DNA of 64,000 nt from contig JAFZDU010000124.1 of NCBI GenBank assembly GCA_017561025.1, positions 1 to 64,000 of the forward strand, given 5' to 3'. Of the stretch, positions 25,078 to 33,522 are shown piece after piece. The notes beneath the pieces were generated by a model, which worked only from the letters and a program-made list of their open reading frames with translations, searched no databases and was not told where the DNA came from. Within the stretch, counting starts at the first letter, position 1. Every line of letters starts with the position of its first letter. The DNA is from Bacteroidales bacterium. Lineage in GTDB: Bacteria > Bacteroidota > Bacteroidia > Bacteroidales > F082. The translations under genes and the position numbers were made by a program.

Positions 25078-26067
25078 TCACTTTCTATAAATCACATTCA
25101 ACACAACATCACCGACCATTCCTAATGTCTTAGTATCAATTTGTTCGATATTGTCGTTCAAAGTATGCCAATATGGATAGAACGAACTGTCCTCGTTATC
25201 TTCAAGATGGATGAGATCTATCATTGGGATATTGGCATTCACATTGACATAGATATGGTCATCGTTGATAGGATGTCCTATCTCATTGATGAAATATTGG
25301 TCATAGCCTAATTCGCGTGCTATTCTCCATACTTCATTACTTACAGAAGGAGCAAATTGCTGTGTGTAATATTCTTTAGGAAATCTTGGATTTGGAGCGC
25401 CTACCATGTCGAGCAATATTCCGAAATAAGCTCTATAGTTGTATATATGAGGATTTACCGACCAATATTGAGAGCCAAGAGCCCAGTCGTTGTTTGTCAT
25501 GAGATTGAGATATTGAGGAGCTCCATAGTCTTCCAAATCGAAGAGAATGATGTCTATTCCTGTTTTCATAGGATTTTCAGCTAGCACTCTGGCTATTTCC
25601 ATTAGAACACCTACGCCGCTAGCTCCGTCGTTGGCACCGTCTATTGGAGTATTCCATTTGGTTCTATCAGGGTCGTGGTCGGCATAAGGACGTGAATCCC
25701 AGTGAGCGGCAAGCAGTATTCTCTTCCTGGCCTCAGGATTGAAGGAGGCGATGATATTCTTTCCGTCAATGCTTTTTCCATTATATAATCGTGATCTGAA
25801 TTCCTGTACATAGACGGTGTCGGCCTTATCATTGAAGAAATCGATAAACCATTCAGCACATTTGGCATGAGCCTCGCTGCCTGGCACACGCGGACCGAAA
25901 TCCAATTGCTTAGCCACATAATTATACGCCGAATCAGCATTGAAGCTAGGGACTATTATCTCCTGCTTCTGAGGAATGCTGGTTGTTGTTTGCTTGTTGT
26001 TCTGTTTATTGTCACAAGATGTGATTGATAACGCGATCAATGATATATAGAATATTTTTTTTAACAT
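25078..26067 (-). CDS. M28 family lipoprotein peptidase / glutaminyl cyclase-like
   Basis: I start this gene at ATG 26067 (MLKKIFYIS), which gives a lipoprotein signal with lipobox SITSC; a frame extended to 26091 only adds residues encoded by a phrase repeat. The zinc site of the M28 family is present: H in LLAAHWDSRPYAD, D in GANDGASGVGVL, E/D in DLEDYG and H in the final PYWHTLND. M28 lipoproteins of this size in Bacteroidota are annotated either as aminopeptidases or as glutaminyl-peptide cyclotransferases; the DLEDYG loop and length of 329 residues favour the cyclotransferase side. It lies alone, tail to tail with the small lipoprotein gene. Confidence 0.85.
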   Translation of the reverse strand: MLKKIFYISLIALSITSCDNKQNNKQTTTSIPQKQEIIVPSFNADSAYNYVAKQLDFGPRVPGSEAHAKCAEWFIDFFNDKADTVYVQEFRSRLYNGKSIDGKNIIASFNPEARKRILLAAHWDSRPYADHDPDRTKWNTPIDGANDGASGVGVLMEIARVLAENPMKTGIDIILFDLEDYGAPQYLNLMTNNDWALGSQYWSVNPHIYNYRAYFGILLDMVGAPNPRFPKEYYTQQFAPSVSNEVWRIARELGYDQYFINEIGHPINDDHIYVNVNANIPMIDLIHLEDNEDSSFYPYWHTLNDNIEQIDTKTLGMVGDVVLNVIYRK

Positions 26068-26099
26068 AGTTTTAATTAATTCATAATGCATAATTCTCC

Positions 26100-26145
26100 A
26101 GACGCTTCAATGCGTGTTTATTTTTATGGTTTCATTGAAACGTCT
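26100..26145. repeat. Hairpin repeat, copy 2 (AGACGCTTCAATG...CATTGAAACGTCT)
   Basis: The arms AGACGCTTCAATG and CATTGAAACGTCT pair with one mismatch; the loop contains TGTTTATTTTTATGGT. It matches the element at 15892-15942 in both arms, loop and right flank. Here it separates the M28 lipoprotein gene from the outer-membrane receptor gene. Confidence 0.6.
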
Positions 26146-26165
26146 CTACAAACCATTCCTAATTA

Positions 26166-28598
26166 TTATTGATTTGGTGTTGGCATTTCTGCTTCACTGC
26201 CTCCTACTTGTGCCTTTCTCTCGAGTTCCATCTTGCCGAAGCGGAATACGAGTCCTGCACTGATTGAACGGCTATTAAACTTGAATGAGCTGTATGAGAT
26301 ATAATATGGGTTTGTCGTGTTGTTGTCCCATTTGTTCCAATTGAAGATATCGTTTACATTGATATGAACTGACATCTTTCTGTCGAAGAAATCTGCACGC
26401 AATCCGCAGTTGATGGAATAGTTAGCTTGTTTCTCAGCAAAGAGAGACTTCTGTGGAGAGCGATAGTTTCCTGACGCATGGATCTCATACTTGTTCCACA
26501 ACTTAGCCCACACATTAAGACGCATACTATATACCAACGAATTATCCTTTATGACATCATTATTCAACTTATTGAAGACTGTTTCATAATAATAGTCATA
26601 TACATTGGCATATAATCTCATATTGAACATAGCTGTCGGACGATATGTGACATTAGCTTCGAGACCTTTTCTTGAAGACTTGCCTACGTTGACAGGATAT
26701 GAATATTGTACATATCTTCCGAAGAAGTCGTCATATATAACATCATTGATGTTGTCAACAGTATTTTTGGAATCTCTGTAATATGCTGTAATACCCACTG
26801 ATCCGAATCTATTCCAGTATTTTGTCCAGCCTCCTTCGATAGAAGTGGTATATGTTGGGAGAAGTTCTGGATTACCTGTAGAGAATGATTCTGTGGTATA
26901 GAATCTATAATCGGTGAGGTTTCTTGCACTTGGAGGAGCGATGCGTCGTGAATAGCTCAAATTGAAGTTATGCATCGACTTGGTTCTATAGGAAAGGTGT
27001 ATGGACGGACGCCAGTTGAGATAGTCTTTGTCTGTATTGCTTGTGGTGTAGCCGTCGATATTGCACCATAGTTTTTCATATTCCATTCTGATGCCAGGCT
27101 TCACGACAAACCTGCCCCATTTCTGTTGAAGAGTAAAATAAAGGTCATATTCGTTAGAACCTACTTCTCTGTCGAAGCTTCGCATTATATCATTCACATA
27201 AACCTCACCAGCAATAGTATCATAATCTATATAATAAGTATCAGGGCTATACGAATAAGAAGCGCCGAGGCCAATCTCGCCGTTTTCTGAATAAGGCAGA
27301 GAATAGTCGAGGTTGAGGCCGCAGCCTAGATCATTATAAAATGATATCTCTCTATAATCTACATTCATCCAAGGCTGTGCGGTATAATATCTTTTCTGGT
27401 AATCATTGTCGCTACCATCTGCTATATTGCCAGTCATTCTGAGGCTGATGTTATGGCCATCGTTGTTGAACTTATGCATATATTGCAATCCGCCATGGAA
27501 GAAATTACCATGACCGGATGACTCGCCGTATGTCTTATAATGATACATTCCTGAATCTTGCATATATTCATGACGGAAAGTCTCGTTGAAGCTCTCGCTT
27601 CTTGAAGTGTTAGGCCATCCTCCGACCCATACGGAGATGGTGTTCATGGTGTCGATATTATAATCGAAGTTGATGTTGAAGCCACCGCCATAATTGTTAG
27701 AGAAGGAGTCTCCGTTGTATGTGGTATGGTTTGTTGTATCGAACGCATTGTCGAAAGATGTGCTATAACCATTGGTGTAGTTTTTCCATTGTGAATAAGA
27801 GCCATTGACATAAAGGTTGAGCGACATCTTCTCATTAGCCCATACATACGAAGCCCAAGGTGAGGCATTTGGTGAAGAAGAAGCTCTCAGTCCAAAGCTG
27901 AGGAACTGGTTCTTTTTAATCTTCGAGTTTGTGACGATATTGATGATGCCGCCATCACTGTTAGAAGAATAACGCGCAGAAGGATTCGTTATCACCTCAA
28001 TTCTCTCAAGCGCGTTAGCAGGCATCTGCTGTAAATATGTCTTGAGATTCTCTTCGTTCAAATTAGATGGCTGACCGTTAATCCAAATCTCTACCGATGA
28101 GACACCGCGCAACGACACATTACCGTCAACATCGACCTCCACTCCTGGTGCATTCTGCAACGCATCTGATACTGTACCAGTCTGTATGCTCGGGTCCTCA
28201 CTTACGTTATACAAAGTCTTCTCACCCTCGCTACTGAACAAAGGACGCTTCTCAACGATTACAACTTCATCGAGTCTGGTGCTTCCTGGCTTCATCTTTA
28301 CCACTCCCAAATCCATATCAGAAGTGACATCGATAATGCTTCTTATCGATTCATAACCAATAGAAGACACCAAAAAAAGATATTTACCGTCAGGAATATG
28401 CTCCGCCTTGAAATATCCGTTCTCGTTAGACGAGGCTCCTGAAACAAAGACAGAATCTACTGCTCGCATAAAACCTATATTGACGAAAGGCAGTTTCTCG
28501 TTGTTCAAACTATCAACCAGAACTCCGCTAACACTATTCTGTGAAAACAACTGAATATTAAACAATATCAACGACAATATAAAAAGGATCTTCTTCAT
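26166..28598 (-). CDS. TonB-dependent-receptor-like outer membrane beta-barrel protein
   Basis: The real start is ATG 28598 (MKKILFILSLILFN), giving a signal peptide and about 810 residues; a frame reaching 28724 would overlap mgsA. After the signal come a carboxypeptidase-regulatory-like domain (VSGVLVDSLNNEKLPF, about 22-105), a plug domain (TLYNVSEDPSIQTGTVSDALQNAPGVEV region, about 125-225) and a long beta-barrel of the OMP_b-brl_3 type with many aromatic strand ends. Such proteins sit in the outer membrane and probably take up ligands with TonB. No SusD partner is adjacent, so this is not a classical Sus pair. The last residues are a short hydrophilic tail. The ligand is unknown. Confidence 0.85.
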   Translation of the reverse strand: MKKILFILSLILFNIQLFSQNSVSGVLVDSLNNEKLPFVNIGFMRAVDSVFVSGASSNENGYFKAEHIPDGKYLFLVSSIGYESIRSIIDVTSDMDLGVVKMKPGSTRLDEVVIVEKRPLFSSEGEKTLYNVSEDPSIQTGTVSDALQNAPGVEVDVDGNVSLRGVSSVEIWINGQPSNLNEENLKTYLQQMPANALERIEVITNPSARYSSNSDGGIINIVTNSKIKKNQFLSFGLRASSSPNASPWASYVWANEKMSLNLYVNGSYSQWKNYTNGYSTSFDNAFDTTNHTTYNGDSFSNNYGGGFNINFDYNIDTMNTISVWVGGWPNTSRSESFNETFRHEYMQDSGMYHYKTYGESSGHGNFFHGGLQYMHKFNNDGHNISLRMTGNIADGSDNDYQKRYYTAQPWMNVDYREISFYNDLGCGLNLDYSLPYSENGEIGLGASYSYSPDTYYIDYDTIAGEVYVNDIMRSFDREVGSNEYDLYFTLQQKWGRFVVKPGIRMEYEKLWCNIDGYTTSNTDKDYLNWRPSIHLSYRTKSMHNFNLSYSRRIAPPSARNLTDYRFYTTESFSTGNPELLPTYTTSIEGGWTKYWNRFGSVGITAYYRDSKNTVDNINDVIYDDFFGRYVQYSYPVNVGKSSRKGLEANVTYRPTAMFNMRLYANVYDYYYETVFNKLNNDVIKDNSLVYSMRLNVWAKLWNKYEIHASGNYRSPQKSLFAEKQANYSINCGLRADFFDRKMSVHINVNDIFNWNKWDNNTTNPYYISYSSFKFNSRSISAGLVFRFGKMELERKAQVGGSEAEMPTPNQ

Positions 28599-28636
28599 GA
28601 TTATATATTTATTAAAAAATTGCTTTTTTGAATCCC

Positions 28637-28644
28637 CAAATTTA
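28637..28644 (-). promoter_or_regulatory. Promoter -7 element for the outer-membrane receptor gene
   Basis: TAAATTTG on the minus strand matches TAnnTTTG, 38 bp before ATG 28598. No good TTG element is seen. Confidence 0.35.
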
Positions 28645-28699
28645 AAGCAATTTTTCATTGGTTTGTTTTTTAGTTTCAAAAAAATAACAGCTGAAAGTG

Positions 28700-29062
28700 T
28701 CAGCCTATTGCCTTTATGAGACAATCAGCAGAGGCTCTGTTACAAGCTGTCGGAACGTCATAAAGCACACTCAGTCTCAGCAATGCCTTGACATCGACGT
28801 CGTGTGGCTGACTTGTCATAGGATCCCAGAAAAATATGAGATAATCTATCTTTCCTTCAGTGATAAGGGCGCCTAATTGCTGGTCTCCTCCCAATGGTCC
28901 CGACTTAAGACATTGTATGTTAGGCAACACTTGCGACAATATCTTTCCTGTGGTTCCGGTAGCATAGAATTCGTTGCCTAATAATTTATCGGAATGTTCT
29001 GATACCCATTTCAGAAGATCTGGTTTTTTAGCGTCATGTGCAACAAGAGCAATAGTTTTCAT
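28700..29062 (-). CDS. mgsA: Methylglyoxal synthase
   Basis: Methylglyoxal synthase converts dihydroxyacetone phosphate to methylglyoxal and phosphate, a bypass of lower glycolysis that relieves phosphate stress. The 120-residue protein has the family motifs: AHDAKK (phosphate loop), ATGTTG, SGPLGGDQQLGA, the catalytic aspartate in FFWDPM and the histidine in QPHDVDVKALLR. It is shorter than the E. coli enzyme (152 residues) but matches the compact form of other bacteria. It ends about 100 bp upstream of the receptor gene start, on the same strand. Confidence 0.95.
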   Translation of the reverse strand: MKTIALVAHDAKKPDLLKWVSEHSDKLLGNEFYATGTTGKILSQVLPNIQCLKSGPLGGDQQLGALITEGKIDYLIFFWDPMTSQPHDVDVKALLRLSVLYDVPTACNRASADCLIKAIG

Positions 29063-29090
29063 ATGTTTTTTTATTTATTCAATTAAGGTC

Positions 29091-29098
29091 CAAAGGTA
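29091..29098 (-). promoter_or_regulatory. Promoter -7 element for mgsA
   Basis: TACCTTTG on the minus strand, 28 bp before ATG 29062, matches TAnnTTTG. Confidence 0.4.
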
Positions 29099-29130
29099 AA
29101 AAATAATTTATAAAATCTCTATAAAAAAAT

Positions 29131-29166
29131 AAGGTCTAAAACAGAATTTTACCCGCTTTAGACCTT
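29131..29166 (-). terminator. Terminator of the SusC-SusD-PNGase F operon
   Basis: On the minus strand the arms AAGGTCTAAA and TTTAGACCTT (29157-29166 and 29131-29140) form a 10 bp stem followed by a T-rich run. It lies 32 bp after the PNGase F stop. Confidence 0.7.
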
Positions 29167-29197
29167 AACGTCATTATTTCATTTTAATGAGCTATAC

Positions 29198-31765
29198 TTA
29201 TTTAATGATAAGTTTTTCTGTCTTCATTGTTCCACCTAAAATCTTAACGAAATATACACCGCTTGGGAAGTCTGAAACGTCTATTGTTCTGCTGCCGCTG
29301 AAAGCGAATTTCTTCATTTCCTGGCCTTGAGCATTAAGAATCAAGACGCTTAACTTACCATTTTGATAATCTGATGAGAAGTTAACATTTGAAGATGCAG
29401 GGTTAGGGAATATGTTAACGTTGAAGTCGATGATGTTTTCATTAACAGCAACATCACTGCCATCGAGAACGTTGATATTATTACTATAAGTAACAACTTT
29501 ACCTGATACTCTCAAGACAGGGTTGTCTGGCAAATCACATTGAGGACATGAGTTTTGACCATTGACGCAGTCAGGATAGTTAGGGTGACATTGGTCGATG
29601 TAAGTTGGGTCTAATTCGTAGAAGATATTAGCGCATCCGTTGCTTACATAGTCAGAGAGGTCGAAGTCCCAAACCATTGCGATGCTACCTGGGCACCATC
29701 CTGAACGTTCGTAAGTCCAAGTACCAGCTTGTGGTTGGCATCCTGCTGGGTTAGGGTTACATGTTCTCCACAAGTGTTGGTCATAAACCTTAACGTCGTT
29801 GATTCTTACGCCGTGTGTAGCTTCATAGAACTCAGCAGCATTGCCTGTGTTGTATGAAGTACCGCCTGTTGTGTAGCTGCTCCAGTTGTGACCTGTTGTG
29901 ATGAGTTTCAATCTTGCTGCTTCTGTATATTCTGGGAATGTATAATCAACATCAGGGATTGGTTGTTGGTTAGCATAGTCGCCAAATGAGAAGATGTCGA
30001 ACCAGATTTCATCAACATTAGCATAAGCGAATTCTGGAGCACCTTTTGTCATTTCAAATGTAAGTGTTGGGTTATATCCGTTGCCATTCCATGACTCGAA
30101 GTATAATTCAAATTCTACCAAGCCTTGGAGTACAGAAGTGAAGTCTGTTACATCGAGATTGTCTTCACATTCTACGCCGAAAGGAGTTGTGTAGCGGAAG
30201 AGCTCCATCCATTGTCCGCGGTAGTTTCTAACTTTAACACCACCAACGCGGTCGTATGTGTCGCATACACCGTCAACACAGTTGTGATCGTATTGAGCCT
30301 TGATGTTGTTGAAAGCGCCTACGTGAGTTGGCATTGCATAGTTACCAACAGCTTTGTGAATTGAAGGTGTACAGATAAGGTCGCCGTTCATTGTTGTTAC
30401 GTTGACGTTATCATATTCCTTTGTTATAGTGAATGAAGATGTTTTTGTTGTAACGTTACCGCCTGAAGTAGTGACGCTGACAGTCATATCAAATTCGCCA
30501 TAACGAGATGGTGTCCAATAGTTATAGAAGTAACCGTTTTCTGGGTTATTAGGCTCGTCAGTACTCAAGACAACATCTTCACCATCGATAGTACATCTTA
30601 CATCTTCGAAATGGAGAGCATCAGCGTGTTCAACTTGGAGGCTGACGTTCAAGATGATAGGTTTCAATTCTGGAAGATATACGTTTGTTCCATCGTAAGG
30701 ACGGCGGATTGTGATATCTGTTGAATATGCCATTGGGTCGATTACCTCGAAAGTCTTCACTACATCTGGAGCTGCGAGCCATTCGTCGTTACCAGCTTGA
30801 GTAGCCTTTAAAGAGACAGTACCTGTTTCACCTGTGAGTGTCAAGACATTGCCGTTCAAAGTAGCTGGACCGCTAATCATTTCGAAAGAAACAGGAAGAC
30901 CTGATGTTGAAGTAGCTTCTAATGTATAAGGAGGGTTTATTGTCAATTGTTTTGGAATGTCAGGCAAGTTGATGTATTGCATGTTACCTTCTGGCATTTG
31001 ACGAACCAAGAAGTTGTCGAAGCCGCCTGTACCGCCTTGGCAGTGGAAGAAGATACCGTCCCATACTTTATAGTCGCGCATATCGCCTGAACCTGGAGTC
31101 ATGCCCATATTGAGTTCTGTAGCTTCAGAGAGCTGCATCCATTCGCCCCAGTTTGTTCCGTCGAAATCTTTAACGAAGACTGTCAAAGAGCCTGCGCCGT
31201 CGTATGCTGAGAAGTCGAATGACATTTTGTATCTTGCCCAACCTTCTTGACGGTAGTTGCTGATGAGGAGGTCTGTTCCGTCAGGGAGAACGATGTTTGG
31301 ATGTCTGTCGTTGCCGCTACCAGCAATGCGGAGATAAACGCCGCCGTCGCCATCAGTCATGCCTTGGAGGATATTGCCATCGCCGTCGGCGTCATAACCT
31401 ACACCAGCGAAGACACCCCACCATGCTGGAGTGATGTCAAATTCAAAGTCGATGATGCCGCCGTCTTTGAAGTTGAAATTGAAGTTGCTTGAAGCCTTAC
31501 GTGTTGCTGTTCTACCAACGCCTGGACCGCCGTATGGATAGTAGATAGCAATACTTTCATTTGGTGATAACAAACCATCACAGCTGTAGTCAACGTCGAA
31601 GTCTTGTGAGCTTGATGCTGTTTGATAATGTGTTGACCAGTTGTCTTGTCCGTTGAGACATTGAGTACCTATTGAATAATTGTCGAAATTGATTACGTAC
31701 TCAACTTGTGCGTTAACCACAGTTAAGCACAACATCATTGATAATAATAAGAATACTTTTTTCAT
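29198..31765 (-). CDS. T9SS-secreted peptide-N-glycosidase F (PNGase F-like), paralogue 1
   Basis: PNGase F removes whole N-glycans by hydrolysing the bond between asparagine and GlcNAc. The 855-residue protein has a signal peptide (1-19), an N-terminal lectin-like beta domain (about 22-258), Ig-like modules (about 265-450), the PNGase F bilobed domain (about 455-760) and a T9SS sorting domain (about 785-855, IFPNPASS...GVYFVKI). Aligned to Elizabethkingia PNGase F, the three active-site residues are kept: D60 as D505 (CDTYDR), E118 as E557 (YFESW) and E206 as E645 (AAEFYE); GTWTYERSGWCPG is also kept. It is the last gene of an operon behind SusC and SusD (19 bp gap), which suggests release and uptake of host or dietary N-glycans. 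Confidence 0.88.
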   Translation of the reverse strand: MKKVFLLLSMMLCLTVVNAQVEYVINFDNYSIGTQCLNGQDNWSTHYQTASSSQDFDVDYSCDGLLSPNESIAIYYPYGGPGVGRTATRKASSNFNFNFKDGGIIDFEFDITPAWWGVFAGVGYDADGDGNILQGMTDGDGGVYLRIAGSGNDRHPNIVLPDGTDLLISNYRQEGWARYKMSFDFSAYDGAGSLTVFVKDFDGTNWGEWMQLSEATELNMGMTPGSGDMRDYKVWDGIFFHCQGGTGGFDNFLVRQMPEGNMQYINLPDIPKQLTINPPYTLEATSTSGLPVSFEMISGPATLNGNVLTLTGETGTVSLKATQAGNDEWLAAPDVVKTFEVIDPMAYSTDITIRRPYDGTNVYLPELKPIILNVSLQVEHADALHFEDVRCTIDGEDVVLSTDEPNNPENGYFYNYWTPSRYGEFDMTVSVTTSGGNVTTKTSSFTITKEYDNVNVTTMNGDLICTPSIHKAVGNYAMPTHVGAFNNIKAQYDHNCVDGVCDTYDRVGGVKVRNYRGQWMELFRYTTPFGVECEDNLDVTDFTSVLQGLVEFELYFESWNGNGYNPTLTFEMTKGAPEFAYANVDEIWFDIFSFGDYANQQPIPDVDYTFPEYTEAARLKLITTGHNWSSYTTGGTSYNTGNAAEFYEATHGVRINDVKVYDQHLWRTCNPNPAGCQPQAGTWTYERSGWCPGSIAMVWDFDLSDYVSNGCANIFYELDPTYIDQCHPNYPDCVNGQNSCPQCDLPDNPVLRVSGKVVTYSNNINVLDGSDVAVNENIIDFNVNIFPNPASSNVNFSSDYQNGKLSVLILNAQGQEMKKFAFSGSRTIDVSDFPSGVYFVKILGGTMKTEKLIIK

Positions 31766-31784
31766 TTGTAAAATTTTTAATTAT

Positions 31785-33503
31785 TTATTCCATCCACCAT
31801 ACCTTAGTTTCTCTTGTGTCGCCATGACTCATTTTCTTAACTTGCTCGTTATAGTTATCATAGTTGTAAGTCACCTCTGATTGTGGGTATGGCAATCTAT
31901 ATGTAACGAGTTTTTGATGATCAATTGTTGTAGGAGTTGTAACGCCTGAACCTATTGTACGACGTGTGAGGCTCCATGCTTCATTAGCTTGACGGAAGAG
32001 ATCCAGCCAACGTTGTTGATAGATGAATTCGAGATAAGCTGTTTCATCATACATGAAGCTGTAGTCGAGATAAACCATCTCATTCATGACTTGTGAAGCA
32101 TAAGCATCAGAGAGCGCCCAAAGGTCTCCGCCGTCCAATATTGCCTGAAGTTCTGGGTATATATATTTATATGTAGCCTCTGTTCCGTAAATAGGAAGCT
32201 GCAACCACATATAGAATGAATATTTGATACCATTTCTGATAGCTTCTTCCAATGCCATACCAAGACCGCCTGGAACTATACCTTTTGCTATCATTTCAGC
32301 TTTGATAAAGTGGATTTCTGCTGGGCTTATCATGATTTGAGGTACAAATACATGGTCGCGGATAAGGTAGAAGTTGAATGGAGAATACAAGCAAGCAGGG
32401 CCTTTAAATCCGTAGTTCTTGTCTCTTGCTGATGAGTAAGGAGTACCGCCTTCTGTTGGGGTATTAGCGTCTCTCATCTGAGGATAAGCTCTCCATGCTC
32501 CTTCAGGATAGCCATCTGACTTGTTGTTTGTGTCGAAGAAAACATAGACTCTTGGGTCGAAGATTCTGTTGTCGATAGTATCTGTTGGCTTTGACATCTG
32601 AGCGAAGACAGTCTCACCCATTCTCAGGTTTTTATGTTCTCTGAATGACCAGCCTTCATCGCCGAATGTGCTGCCAAGATATTGTGGCCATAATGCAAAA
32701 GCACCGTTACCGCTATAATAATAGTCATCTATGACAGGCATGTTGTAAGCTGTTTGTAATAACGTATCAGCGAAAGCAGGGTCTTTCTCACGCATTCTCA
32801 TACCATGACGTAAGATCAAAGAGTTGGCAATCTTAGCCCATTTGGAGTAATCGTTATGATACATTACATCGTATGAACCGAGGGTATAGTATTGGTTGCC
32901 GAGAGATGTGACGGCACCTGCATTATTCAATATTTCTCTAGCCCATACTAATTTTGACAATACTGACTTATAGATAGACTCTTGAGAATCGTATTTTGGT
33001 TTTCTGTTTGCTTCTGTATCATACCATATATAGCCGGCTTCTGAGTAAGGGATATCGCCGAACATATCGGTAACTTTAAGAGTTTTGTAAGCATCTAACA
33101 CTATAAGCTGAGCTCTTACTTTATCATCTATTTCGTTATCGCCTGTTGTTGCGCACATCTCATCGAGACGTTTGTCGATATCGTGGATATTAGCCAAAGC
33201 CAGATAGTAGTTATTCCAAACAGCATCTACGCCAATGCTATAGTTGCCCCAAGCTTCTGATGTAAGAGCACCGAGTTCTGTCTCAGGATAGAATATTTCA
33301 TTCCAAAGATAGAACTGCTCGTTACTGTTCCAGCAGAGAGAGTTGACAACGCCGTTAAACATCGGGCCGATATCAGTACCTGTAGGACTCATTGGGTTTT
33401 TATTCATCTCTTCGAAGCCTTTTGTACATGAGCCAAAGAAGAGAGCACCGACTACTGTTGATGCTAAAAATATGTTTTTGAGATTTAATATGTTCTTTTT
33501 CAT
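31785..33503 (-). CDS. SusD/RagB-like outer membrane lipoprotein
   Basis: SusD proteins sit on top of the SusC channel at the cell surface and bind the glycan or peptide to be imported. The 572-residue protein has a lipoprotein signal with lipobox FFGSC (C26) and the typical start TKGFEEMNKNP. TPR-like helices typical of SusD follow (for example RAQLIVLDAYKTLKVTDMFGDIPYSEAG), and the protein ends with the conserved TAYLEFIYQQRWLDLF segment. It lies between SusC (19 bp upstream) and the PNGase F gene (19 bp downstream), so the three form one transcription unit. Confidence 0.93.
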   Translation of the reverse strand: MKKNILNLKNIFLASTVVGALFFGSCTKGFEEMNKNPMSPTGTDIGPMFNGVVNSLCWNSNEQFYLWNEIFYPETELGALTSEAWGNYSIGVDAVWNNYYLALANIHDIDKRLDEMCATTGDNEIDDKVRAQLIVLDAYKTLKVTDMFGDIPYSEAGYIWYDTEANRKPKYDSQESIYKSVLSKLVWAREILNNAGAVTSLGNQYYTLGSYDVMYHNDYSKWAKIANSLILRHGMRMREKDPAFADTLLQTAYNMPVIDDYYYSGNGAFALWPQYLGSTFGDEGWSFREHKNLRMGETVFAQMSKPTDTIDNRIFDPRVYVFFDTNNKSDGYPEGAWRAYPQMRDANTPTEGGTPYSSARDKNYGFKGPACLYSPFNFYLIRDHVFVPQIMISPAEIHFIKAEMIAKGIVPGGLGMALEEAIRNGIKYSFYMWLQLPIYGTEATYKYIYPELQAILDGGDLWALSDAYASQVMNEMVYLDYSFMYDETAYLEFIYQQRWLDLFRQANEAWSLTRRTIGSGVTTPTTIDHQKLVTYRLPYPQSEVTYNYDNYNEQVKKMSHGDTRETKVWWME

Positions 33504-33522
33504 AATTTTTCTCCTTCCTTAA

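Noticed and set aside
25078..26091. Upstream start of the M28 lipoprotein at 26091
   Set aside because: The extra residues come from a 'ttcataatgcataattc' phrase and would displace the lipoprotein signal.
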